DNA of 32,533 nucleotides from a virus. Numbering within the stretch: position 1 is the first letter of the stretch; each line of letters starts with the position of its first letter. The stretch lies in the IMG/VR virus record IMGVR_UViG_3300009146_000010, positions 1 to 32,533 of that record; one strand, written 5' to 3'. The translations under genes were made by a program, and so were the position numbers. Positions 1 to 6,034 of this stretch are shown here, in pieces. The notes beneath the pieces are model-generated. The model searched no databases. It was not told the DNA's origin and saw only the letters and a list, made by a program, of their open reading frames with translations.

Positions 1-114
1 GATATGAGTAGCAAGTGGATCGCTTCGGAGCATGCAGCCTGTCATCAAGGATGCGAGGAACGAGGGTGCGTGAGTTACCCACAACTAGAACGCGAGCGTG
101 ACGAACTACGCGCC
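1..114. repeat. Terminal overlap, left copy
   Basis: Bases 1-114 are identical, base for base, to 32420-32533. The copy covers three upstream bases and the first 37 codons of the coiled-coil gene that starts at 4. Because this is unique coding sequence and not a transposon end or low-complexity DNA, it is best read as the join of a circular map, or a circularly permuted genome, and not as a biological long terminal repeat. The right copy stops just where the GCCGAGGTCGAG repeat begins. Confidence 0.93.
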
Positions 115-492
115 GAGGTCGAGCGGCTCAAGACGACTGAGATGTGGGTTACCGATGCCTGGATTCCGAAGACCCGCGAGGCCGAACTCCAGGCTGAATT
201 GAGCAAGTATCGGAAGCAGCTGGGTCAACTCTCCTTCTGCATTCTGCGACTGTTCGAGAGAGCGGAGCAATCAGAAGCCGAGGTCGAGCGGCTAAAGCAT
301 GAGAACTTACAGTGGCAAGTCGGCACTGAGCGGGCGTTGGAGCTAAGACGCGCCGAGGTCGAGCGGCTCCGGGCACAGAACGCTGAACTGCATCGCCAGA
401 TTGAGTACACCCGCGATCTTGCCTGGGATGACATTCCAGACAAGGACATCGTCGGCAACCTGCGGCGGATGCTGGACCGTCCTAAGGAGTGA
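4..492 (+). CDS. Coiled-coil repeat protein A
   Basis: 162 aa, unknown function. The N-terminus has three cysteines (C13, C17, C22). The rest is heptad-rich coiled coil in which RAEVERL or EAEVERL recurs at about residues 36-42, 91-97 and 117-123, giving matching DNA repeats at 111, 277 and 351. It is the first of three tandem paralogues (498 and 875 follow), with relatives at 1625 and 30674. The ATG at 4 lies 14 bp after the C2H2 gene across the circular join and has only a weak ribosome site. Charged helices without a catalytic motif suggest an oligomerising or scaffold-like protein, which is inference. Confidence 0.75.
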   Translation: MSSKWIASEHAACHQGCEERGCVSYPQLERERDELRAEVERLKTTEMWVTDAWIPKTREAELQAELSKYRKQLGQLSFCILRLFERAEQSEAEVERLKHENLQWQVGTERALELRRAEVERLRAQNAELHRQIEYTRDLAWDDIPDKDIVGNLRRMLDRPKE

Positions 493-1221
493 CGAGTGTG
501 CAATGGACGGGGCCAACCCAAGAAGGACCGGGGTTAGTGATGAATGATCCGTGCGCCGAACTGCGTGCCGAGGTCGAGCGGCTCAAAAGCGACTACTCCT
601 TCGAGGACGCTTGGAAAGAAGCCTTGGAGGATGGACGCGCTCTGGTGCGCGAGCGCGACATGCTGCGCGCCGAGAGGGAAGTCTGGGGGAACATAGCCCA
701 GGAACGAAACGATCTCCGCGCCGAGGTCGAGCGACTGCGAGCGGCGCTAGAGAAGGTCACGGAAGAACGGGAAGCCTGGCGCACACGCGCCTTACGGACA
801 GGACCGGCTGGCTACGCACTACTGCCAGATCTTGATAGGCCTTCGGAGTCGGTTGGGCGAGAGGGTTGCTAGAGATGTCTGCATTTGGTGATGCGCTGAT
901 TCTGGGGCGATCTGAGCAAGAACGGTTACTGGCTGAAAACGCCACACTCCGCGCCGAGATCGAGCGGCTGCGGGCTGAGCTAGCCGATCTGCTGCCACGC
1001 ATGGATGCCGACGCACTTAGGATCGAAAACCTCTGGCGCAAGAACGAGCGGCTGCGGGCTCATGTCGATGAACTGACGCAGATTCTCGACTCGCATCGCG
1101 TCTGGGTAAGCGATGACCAACTTCCTGTTTGGGTCTGTCAAGCCGAGAACCAGCGGCTCAAAAGCGAGGTGCCGCGCATCATGGCTCAGCGCGACGACCT
1201 CCGCGCCGAGAACGAGCGGCT
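111..1221 (+). repeat. GCCGAGGTCGAGCGGCT repeat family
   Basis: A 17-base unit, GCCGAGGTCGAGCGGCT, encoding A/E-EVERL heptads, recurs at about 112, 277, 352, 567 and 719 (one change). Diverged copies lie at 953, 1142 and 1205, and one is at 30863 in another gene. Nucleotide identity in the central bases exceeds what the peptide alone requires. This points to recent duplication or recombination among these genes and not only to convergent coiled-coil composition. Confidence 0.8.
498..872 (+). CDS. Coiled-coil repeat protein B
   Basis: About 124 aa, a paralogue of the gene before it, with two RAEVERL units and a C-terminal acidic helix. The chosen start is the GTG at 498, eight bases after the AAGGAG at 484-489. 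That Shine-Dalgarno sequence lies inside the last codons of gene A, so translation is probably coupled. An in-frame ATG at 540 is an alternative that would begin MNDPCAELRAEVERL. No enzymatic motif is visible and the function is unknown. The stop at 870-872 is two bases before the ATG of the next paralogue. Confidence 0.72.
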   Translation: MQWTGPTQEGPGLVMNDPCAELRAEVERLKSDYSFEDAWKEALEDGRALVRERDMLRAEREVWGNIAQERNDLRAEVERLRAALEKVTEEREAWRTRALRTGPAGYALLPDLDRPSESVGREGC

Positions 1222-1324
1222 GCGGGCGGCGCTAGAGGCGATCATCGACAAGGGACAGACGGGTGATTACATGGAGCGCGCGCCGCTGGTCGGCATCGCA
1301 CTCGAAGCACTCGGACGCTCTTGA
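875..1324 (+). CDS. Coiled-coil repeat protein C
   Basis: 149 aa, the third tandem paralogue. Nearly the whole chain after residue 15 is predicted coiled coil (LLAENATLRAEIERLRAEL, later RAENERLRAALEAI). ATG 875 is preferred over the upstream in-frame TTG 866, because a GAGAGG lies about ten bases upstream and the next gene in the series starts in the same way. It ends in a short non-repeat tail. The three genes look like one expanding family in which the heptad unit copy number varies. The biochemical role is unknown. Confidence 0.74.
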   Translation: MSAFGDALILGRSEQERLLAENATLRAEIERLRAELADLLPRMDADALRIENLWRKNERLRAHVDELTQILDSHRVWVSDDQLPVWVCQAENQRLKSEVPRIMAQRDDLRAENERLRAALEAIIDKGQTGDYMERAPLVGIALEALGRS

Positions 1325-1342
1325 TCGTCATATGGAGTGTTA

Positions 1343-1359
1343 GCGTGACCAACTCACGC
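1343..1359. promoter_or_regulatory. Small inverted repeat before zinc-ribbon gene
   Basis: GCGTGA and TCACGC are perfect inverted arms separated by five bases, centred 25 bp upstream of the ATG at 1376. The only spacer in this gene run longer than a few bases contains it. A DNA-binding site or weak hairpin are both possible. There is no U-run, so it is not a standard terminator. Confidence 0.3.
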
Positions 1360-1375
1360 ATAGGTTAGGTTGACA

Positions 1376-1579
1376 ATGCGACAGTTACACAGGCTCTACG
1401 CGTGGTTGCTCGGCTATTTCTGGTTGTCATGTACTCGGTGCGGGCGGATGTTCGGCGGGCATGAGCAGCCCTTGGGCATCTACCACAGGGCGGATGGCAC
1501 GTCCCAGGCGACGTGTCCCGAATGCCCAAGGGTGTACTACGAGGTCGGCTATAGCGGGCCGATCTACGCGGAGCGCTAA
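1376..1579 (+). CDS. Small zinc-ribbon-like protein
   Basis: 67 aa. Two CxxC knuckles are visible, CTRC near residue 20 and CPEC near residue 49. Aromatic and Gly residues around them fit a zinc ribbon or treble clef. ATG 1376 is chosen over the in-frame TTG at 1370. The ribosome site is weak. It follows the coiled-coil trio after a 51-bp spacer. Such knuckles in small phage proteins commonly bind nucleic acid or host proteins. No specific function can be assigned. Confidence 0.6.
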   Translation: MRQLHRLYAWLLGYFWLSCTRCGRMFGGHEQPLGIYHRADGTSQATCPECPRVYYEVGYSGPIYAER

Positions 1580-1583
1580 GGCT

Positions 1584-1598
1584 CTTGGTCGACCTAAG
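1584..1598. promoter_or_regulatory. Palindromic box, copy 1 (GGTCGACC core)
   Basis: CTTGGTCGACCTAAG, nearly a perfect palindrome around GGTCGACC, sits in the spacer before the gene at 1625. Its exact reverse complement, CTTAGGTCGACCAAG, occurs at 30897-30911, also just before a small gene. Two exact 15-bp copies in separate intergenic spacers suggest a shared operator or protein-binding site. Confidence 0.5.
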
Positions 1599-1624
1599 AA
1601 ATAATATGTCGGCCAGCGAGCCTG

Positions 1625-1825
1625 ATGGAGGACGAGGTCGATGACCTTCGCGCTGAGGTCGCCACGCTGCGCGACGTGGCCACCCTCCGTCAGCGCGTGC
1701 TGTCGGATTGCCTGGCCGAACAACGGCGGCTGAAGCGAACACTTGAGCTGGTGACTACCGAACGTGATCAATGGAAGGCCAGGTACGAACTCTGCTCAGG
1801 TGAGAGTCCTCAGCTACTCGTCTGA
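1625..1825 (+). CDS. Short coiled-coil protein D
   Basis: 66 aa, mostly one long charged helix. DDLRAEVATL near the N-terminus is a diverged copy of the heptad seen in the genes upstream. No catalytic motif is present. The ribosome site is weak. Its 3' end overlaps the 3' end of the converging minus-strand membrane-protein gene by 12 bp, marking the meeting point of the two long transcription units. No terminator hairpin is visible there. Confidence 0.55.
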   Translation: MEDEVDDLRAEVATLRDVATLRQRVLSDCLAEQRRLKRTLELVTTERDQWKARYELCSGESPQLLV

Positions 1826-2014
1826 ATCGTCCTGCTCAGCACGCACATCGGTCGTCGCGGCGATGTCCACGGCCGTAAGGGTGATGGCCAGCCAGGACAG
1901 GGCCAGAACGAATTGCGGCTCATCGCGCGCGAACCAGAACGCTGAGAGTGGCCACCCGATCAGGGTGATGACCACCAGCGCCAGCGCCGCGTAACGTCGC
2001 CACTCAGGTTTCAT
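1814..2014 (-). CDS. Small two-TM membrane protein, holin candidate
   Basis: 66 aa with two hydrophobic segments (about residues 9-27 and 35-52) and an acidic tail ending EQDDSDE. It is the last gene of the minus-strand late unit, after a peptidase and two other small membrane proteins. That position and topology fit a holin or antiholin, but no family signature is recognised. The ATG at 2014 follows the previous stop with only two bases between. Confidence 0.6.
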   Translation of the reverse strand: MKPEWRRYAALALVVITLIGWPLSAFWFARDEPQFVLALSWLAITLTAVDIAATTDVRAEQDDSDE

Positions 2015-2016
2015 GC

Positions 2017-2262
2017 CTAGCTCTCGTCGGGGCGTTTGCGGCGTCGGCGCAGGCTATCCATACGCACCAGCCCGAACGACGCTCCGATCACCACGCCTAT
2101 GAACGCGATCGCCACGCTGCTGTACTCCGGTCGCGCCACCAACAACAGCCCCGAGCCAACCAGGATCGTCATCACAACGATCGTCTGACACACCAGGCGC
2201 GTGATCGACACCGCTGGCGGGTCAGGGTGGTCCTCATCAACCCCAGGTCGTTCCAGCAGCAT
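2017..2262 (-). CDS. Small two-TM membrane protein, holin candidate
   Basis: 81 aa. A soluble N-terminal stretch of about 20 residues is followed by two membrane segments (about 26-44 and 49-66) and a very basic tail (RRRRKRP). A charged C-terminus after paired TM helices is typical of phage holins. Its ATG overlaps the upstream stop as TGATG, indicating coupled translation. Together with 1814 and 2483 it makes three small membrane proteins in a row, as in many lysis cassettes. Which one forms the lesion cannot be told. Confidence 0.6.
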   Translation of the reverse strand: MLLERPGVDEDHPDPPAVSITRLVCQTIVVMTILVGSGLLLVARPEYSSVAIAFIGVVIGASFGLVRMDSLRRRRKRPDES

Positions 2263-2471
2263 CAGCGAACCTGCTCCTCGACCAGCAAACGATCACGCAG
2301 GTAGAACCAGCGCATGAAGAGGAGACTATCGAGCACATGTTGCTCGAGCAGCATGTGATGTGGCGGACAACAGCCGCGCAGCTCTTTACAGGCGCAGTTA
2401 TGTTCGATCGCGGTCAGCAACGCCTGAAGCTGGGCCGTGTCGCCGCGCCAAATGGTCGCGACCGCTGCCAC
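2262..2471 (-). CDS. Hypothetical Cys-containing protein
   Basis: About 69 aa if started at GTG 2471, which has AAGGG nine bases upstream and begins just after the stop of the membrane gene at 2483. An open frame continues upstream to 2579, but that would overlap the well-supported 50-aa gene by nearly 100 bp. It contains CACKELRGCC, a Cys-rich patch, then a hydrophobic helix (LLFMRWFYLRDRLLV). Function unknown; a peripheral lysis-cassette protein is possible. Confidence 0.5.
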   Translation of the reverse strand: MAAVATIWRGDTAQLQALLTAIEHNCACKELRGCCPPHHMLLEQHVLDSLLFMRWFYLRDRLLVEEQVR

Positions 2472-2482
2472 GTCATACGCCC

Positions 2483-2635
2483 TTAGCCCGGCAGGAACGC
2501 CAGGAACGAGGCCGCGAAGAATGCCAGTCCCAGCGGGAGTAGTCGCCCGCCATAGGTCGTCGCGTTCGGCGTCCACCACAAGACCGCATCGATAACAAAT
2601 AAGATCACCGAAACCAGTAGAAATGCTTCCCGCAT
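2483..2635 (-). CDS. Tiny two-TM membrane protein
   Basis: 50 aa, with hydrophobic segments at about residues 3-20 and 30-49 joined by a short polar turn (WWTPNATTYGG). ATG 2635 is well supported by a GAGGGGG ribosome site about eight bases upstream, just inside the end of the peptidase gene. Class II holins have this hairpin topology. The basic tail usual for holins is missing, so an antiholin or accessory role is also possible. Confidence 0.62.
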   Translation of the reverse strand: MREAFLLVSVILFVIDAVLWWTPNATTYGGRLLPLGLAFFAASFLAFLPG

Positions 2636-2648
2636 CAAAGTTTCCCCC

Positions 2649-3071
2649 TCATACGAGCCAGACCACTGAAAAGCCGCCCAAACGGTCAAAGTCGTATCGC
2701 GACAGTATTGACTCGACACCCTTGTAGCCAGGCGCGCTGTTCGCGATCCACAGGTTCGAGCCACTCGTACCGCGGAGGGCGACCCAGTGATACCAAGCCT
2801 CACCGCTCATCATGCCCGTGGTGCGGCTGGCGAGTGCGTAGACAGTATCGAAGTCGAGGTAGTCCTGCTCACTCGGCAACCCGTAATCCCCGAGCACCCG
2901 ACGCAACTGCGAACCACTACGATCCATCAGCCCGTACGTGCCGTTGATGTTCTGGGTGTAGCCGATCTCCATCGTGGTCAGGTAGCGATCACTGGGGCGT
3001 GTCCAGGTCGCCTCGAGCACCCAGTCGAGCGAGCACGCCGAGCATGTCCACGAGTAGTACTGCGGCGCCAT
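2649..3071 (-). CDS. C39-like cysteine peptidase, lysin candidate
   Basis: 140 aa from ATG 3071. A papain/C39-type arrangement is visible: WTCSACSLDWVL with the probable nucleophile Cys at 13 (or 10), YHWVALRG with His95, and LWIANSAPGYKG with Asn111. Position before three membrane proteins suggests a peptidoglycan endopeptidase, that is, an endolysin component. There is no good ribosome site before ATG 3071, and the same frame is open further upstream to the stop codon of the small gene at 3124. It may therefore be the second half of a frameshifted protein (see findings). The catalytic assignment is by pattern only. Confidence 0.6.
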   Translation of the reverse strand: MAPQYYSWTCSACSLDWVLEATWTRPSDRYLTTMEIGYTQNINGTYGLMDRSGSQLRRVLGDYGLPSEQDYLDFDTVYALASRTTGMMSGEAWYHWVALRGTSGSNLWIANSAPGYKGVESILSRYDFDRLGGFSVVWLV

Positions 3072-3123
3072 ATACAGATGCGCGTTCCACTGGATGCCCG
3101 GTGGCGGGAGTGCCTCGTCTCCC

Positions 3124-3306
3124 TCAAAAGGGAGCGCGGCGAACCGCGTTGTCCTCCTCGATCCAGTAATAGATTGCGTCGCGGGCGAAGGTCTGCGACA
3201 CCTTATGACCTGGTTCAAGTACGACGTACTGCTCGTCAGAGCGTGGCTCGTCGCCCGCGTCGATCATCGCCTGCTGGACGCCAGGCCCGATCGTGTAGTC
3301 AGTCAT
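3124..3306 (-). CDS. IGPGV-type module, possible lysin N-terminus
   Basis: 60 aa, starting at ATG 3306, overlapping the previous stop. The chain (IGPGVQQAM, GDEPRSDEQYV, then a basic beta-rich part ending NAVRRAPF) resembles small modules I recall at the ends of cell-wall hydrolases from high-GC bacteria; this is recollection, not a search. It ends at TTT TGA. The +1 frame from that point encodes EGDEALPPPGIQW and runs straight into the cysteine peptidase. It may be a stand-alone protein or the N-terminal domain of the lysin. Confidence 0.6.
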   Translation of the reverse strand: MTDYTIGPGVQQAMIDAGDEPRSDEQYVVLEPGHKVSQTFARDAIYYWIEEDNAVRRAPF

Positions 3307-3497
3307 GGGGACGCTCCAACAATATGCCCATCTTCGGTCAGATAGGCGGGGTCGGTCCGCAAGAGCTTCTCGTACTCCTCGATGTCGATGACCTGCACGC
3401 GGTGCGCTGCGCCGACGCCGCCCCTCGGGTGCTCGCCGACCACCAAGCGGTCGCTCAGGCGGTAGACGATCGGTCGTAACGGTGGTCCTTCAGCCAT
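3303..3497 (-). CDS. Small hypothetical protein
   Basis: 64 aa from ATG 3497, chosen because GAGGTGG lies seven bases upstream, within the last codons of the gene before it. The two overlap in the string ATGGCTGA. The chain is a short beta-rich segment (IVYRLSDRLVVGEHPRGGVG) followed by VQVIDIEEYEKLLRTD. It overlaps the IGPGV module gene by four bases. No family is recognised. The neighbours are tail fibre and lysis genes. Confidence 0.55.
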   Translation of the reverse strand: MAEGPPLRPIVYRLSDRLVVGEHPRGGVGAAHRVQVIDIEEYEKLLRTDPAYLTEDGHIVGASP

Positions 3498-3873
3498 GGG
3501 CTTCCACCTCTGCTGTCTCGGTCGCCTGCCATCGCTCGGGGCCATCCATGCGGCTGCAATTCAGGCGCACATGCGCCTCAGGCACGGCATTGGCGCTGGC
3601 CTCGACGTTGCCGCACGCGCAGCCCTCGGCCTCGGTCTTGTGGACGAACATCTGCTGCACCTCGACCGGTGCCGCGCCGCCGCCGACCGGGTGGGTGGAC
3701 GTTGCACCACAGCCGTCGGGACAGTTCAGGACGATGAAGTTGTGGTTGTGGGAGCCGTCGATCTGGGTGGCCCAGACGACGTCGGCGGCGGGGATGGTGC
3801 CGCTATGTCCACCTTCGTCATAGACAGCATCGATGCTGCCGTCAGGGTTGAAAACAACCGGTCGTACGCTCAT
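3490..3873 (-). CDS. Cys-containing hypothetical protein
   Basis: 127 aa from ATG 3873, with AGGAG nine bases upstream. Four cysteines group as CPDGCG and CACG, with histidines between, so a structural metal site is likely. The N-terminal half is beta-rich (VFNPDGSIDAVYDEGG). It follows the tail-fibre gene closely and could be a fibre-associated or chaperone protein, but nothing sequence-specific supports that. Confidence 0.58.
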   Translation of the reverse strand: MSVRPVVFNPDGSIDAVYDEGGHSGTIPAADVVWATQIDGSHNHNFIVLNCPDGCGATSTHPVGGGAAPVEVQQMFVHKTEAEGCACGNVEASANAVPEAHVRLNCSRMDGPERWQATETAEVEAHG

Positions 3874-3883
3874 CGCATCGCTC

Positions 3884-5101
3884 CTACGGATTGGCCTCTG
3901 CAAAAATCCCCGGTGTCGACCCCGAAGCGGCATTCAGCAGTGCCGCGGAGTTTGTTGTTAGGCCACTGGCAACCTGCGCAACTACCGTAGTTCGGTCAAT
4001 AAACGCAGTAGCAGACAGGCTAGTGCATGCAAACTGCGAACCACCGACCTGTACCGTAAACGCACTAGGAGAACTCACAGTAATCGTCGGCGTCACTGCC
4101 TTCACGGCTTTGTATGACCACTGGCCTGTCGCTCCTGTCGTACCCCACACGGCGAACCCTGACAAAAGTGTTTGTGTACTTGTTGCACCTGACGATTCGT
4201 AATACCGGAGACACCGCGCCAGATCGTCGGCCGGGTGCAGCGGCGCGTAGTCGGCCGGCACGCTGCCCACCACCAGCATGGCGTTGTCGAGGTACGCCGT
4301 GCAGGAAGCCAGGCACTGAACTTTGACCTGGACATACGTCGCGTCAATGGGAACAGTTGCCGTGACGGACAGCGTCTGGAAGCCGCCGCTGACCACATTG
4401 AACGGCGACAACACGGTAGTACCACCAGCACCGTCTGTTGTAATCGAGGCGCGAACCGCGTTGCCCGTGGTACACAGAACACGCACGCTTAGCGTAATTG
4501 TCGCCTGGCGTAACGAGCACTCAGTGGACTTTATTATTTGATAAATGCTTGCATTGACTCCAGTCGAACGTGTGTAAGTCGCCTTGAGGCTATAGAGCGA
4601 GTGTTTGTCAGCCCCACCGTCTTTCGACACGCTCAGCGTATCGCCGCCGTCGTAGTACATCGACCACATGTCGGCCGTAGTGCCACTAATAAACGGTCCA
4701 TTGCCGCGCTGCCAGATCTCGAAGCCGCCGTTGGTGAGCAGGTTGGCCCTGGCCGTATCCGTCCCGAGCTTGACGTTGGTGACCGACGCATCGGCCAGGT
4801 CCGCCGTGGCAATCGTGCCGTCGGCGATCTTGGCAGACGTAATCGACCCGTCTGGGATTCCGCCCGCGATCGTCGTGTAGCGCGCGTCGCCTTCGGTCTG
4901 CGTCAGATACACCGAGTGCGGATCGGCCGCAGCGATATGCGTTGCCAGACTCATCGTGCCGCCAGCCAGCAGCTCCGTTTCGATTGCCATCACGGCATCG
5001 GCGAGCTGGTTATGCAATCCCGGATGCAGATCGACCTCGAGCGTGCCGTTGGCGACGTCATTCTGAATATCGTCAGGACTGCTCGGAAAATTACTGGGCA
5101 T
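3884..5101 (-). CDS. Tail fibre / receptor-binding protein
   Basis: 405 aa. The N-terminal part carries PHSVYLTQTEGDARYTT, a motif common in phage fibre stalks, followed by short repeats (DGSITSAKIADGTIATADL, residues about 82-102) typical of trimeric beta-structured shafts. From about residue 118 (NLLTNGGFEIWQRG) begins a jelly-roll, carbohydrate-binding-like domain, then a C-terminal beta-rich tip. These are established features of siphovirus fibres that bind surface polysaccharide. Several Cys residues occur in the distal half. Which sugar it binds is unknown. Confidence 0.82.
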   Translation of the reverse strand: MPSNFPSSPDDIQNDVANGTLEVDLHPGLHNQLADAVMAIETELLAGGTMSLATHIAAADPHSVYLTQTEGDARYTTIAGGIPDGSITSAKIADGTIATADLADASVTNVKLGTDTARANLLTNGGFEIWQRGNGPFISGTTADMWSMYYDGGDTLSVSKDGGADKHSLYSLKATYTRSTGVNASIYQIIKSTECSLRQATITLSVRVLCTTGNAVRASITTDGAGGTTVLSPFNVVSGGFQTLSVTATVPIDATYVQVKVQCLASCTAYLDNAMLVVGSVPADYAPLHPADDLARCLRYYESSGATSTQTLLSGFAVWGTTGATGQWSYKAVKAVTPTITVSSPSAFTVQVGGSQFACTSLSATAFIDRTTVVAQVASGLTTNSAALLNAASGSTPGIFAEANP

Positions 5102-5128
5102 TGTTCTGTAGTCCCATCATGTTTACGT

Positions 5129-5539
5129 TCACCCCAGGATCTGCACGAACGGCGGTCGAGACACTGAACTCACCGGCGGTTCGACATCGCCATAGGTGAC
5201 ATCCACATAGCCCGTATACAACGTCGGCGTATCGACTTCCTGAGAAAAGATCCATGTGAAATACACGCCAGCAGCATCGCCCGAAAACGAGTCGGCGTTT
5301 GTGTCGTAGGCATCGGTGGTCCCCTCGGCGATACCCGCCAGGGCAAATTGCTGGCCGGCCAATGATCCACCGGCCTGCTTCAAAATACAGGTGACTAACC
5401 AGTCGTAGGTGCTGTCCAGATGCGCGTGTATCGAGGTCGCCTCATACCCGACGATGGGTTCGTAGCTCGGCGTGTCCTCTACACAACCGATATCTGTGCT
5501 GCACGTCATCGATAGCGGATAACGGACGGTGACGGGCAT
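5129..5539 (-). CDS. Minor tail protein, hypothetical
   Basis: 136 aa from ATG 5539, which lies immediately after the previous stop (TGA-A-ATG). The frame is open 14 codons further upstream, but that would overlap the neighbour. The chain is beta-rich with aromatic and acidic turns and no membrane segment or enzyme motif. It lies between the fibre and hub genes and was probably retained as part of the tail tip. Confidence 0.6.
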   Translation of the reverse strand: MPVTVRYPLSMTCSTDIGCVEDTPSYEPIVGYEATSIHAHLDSTYDWLVTCILKQAGGSLAGQQFALAGIAEGTTDAYDTNADSFSGDAAGVYFTWIFSQEVDTPTLYTGYVDVTYGDVEPPVSSVSRPPFVQILG

Positions 5540-5540
5540 T

Positions 5541-6032
5541 TCAGGGTTCCAGCCTGCGAATACGTAACCCGAACAACGCACGCGTGATCGTGCTTGCGCT
5601 CGTCACACTCACGCGTACAAGGTCGCCTCGATCGATGACGTCATCCCAACCAACGAGCGCCGCATCTTCCGCATAACGCCCACTGGACACCGTGGGCGGC
5701 GCGCTGGCCACGATGCTCACAAATGCCGGGCTCGCACCTCGAGCCGCTTTTTGTACGTCGAGCACCAGACTGCCGCTGGTGCCGTCGAACTCCTGGATAT
5801 ACCAGCCCGTGATGCGCGCTTGGAAGTCAAAGGACCAACACCCAGCCACGCCGGTCTCAATGCCACCAGTGACACCAACGCCGCCAAAAGTCCCAGGGCT
5901 TCCGCCACTCGTAAGCAGCATCAACGCCGAGTCGACCTCCGCGCCTGGCGCCGGCGGCAGCAGCTCGCGCACATGGTTGTCGACGTGCTCATAAATCGCC
6001 TGCACCGCGCGGACGGCTGCTGTCTGTGCCAT
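5541..6032 (-). CDS. Minor tail protein, hypothetical
   Basis: 163 aa, ATG 6032. A short helical N-terminus (VRAVQAIYEHVDNHVREL) is followed by a beta-sandwich-like region rich in Ser, Thr and Gly, with WSFDFQARITGWYIQEFDG in the middle. That pattern occurs in baseplate and tail-tip proteins of siphoviruses. The start is one base after the TAG of the hub gene. No enzymatic motif is visible. Confidence 0.6.
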   Translation of the reverse strand: MAQTAAVRAVQAIYEHVDNHVRELLPPAPGAEVDSALMLLTSGGSPGTFGGVGVTGGIETGVAGCWSFDFQARITGWYIQEFDGTSGSLVLDVQKAARGASPAFVSIVASAPPTVSSGRYAEDAALVGWDDVIDRGDLVRVSVTSASTITRALFGLRIRRLEP

Positions 6033-6034
6033 GA

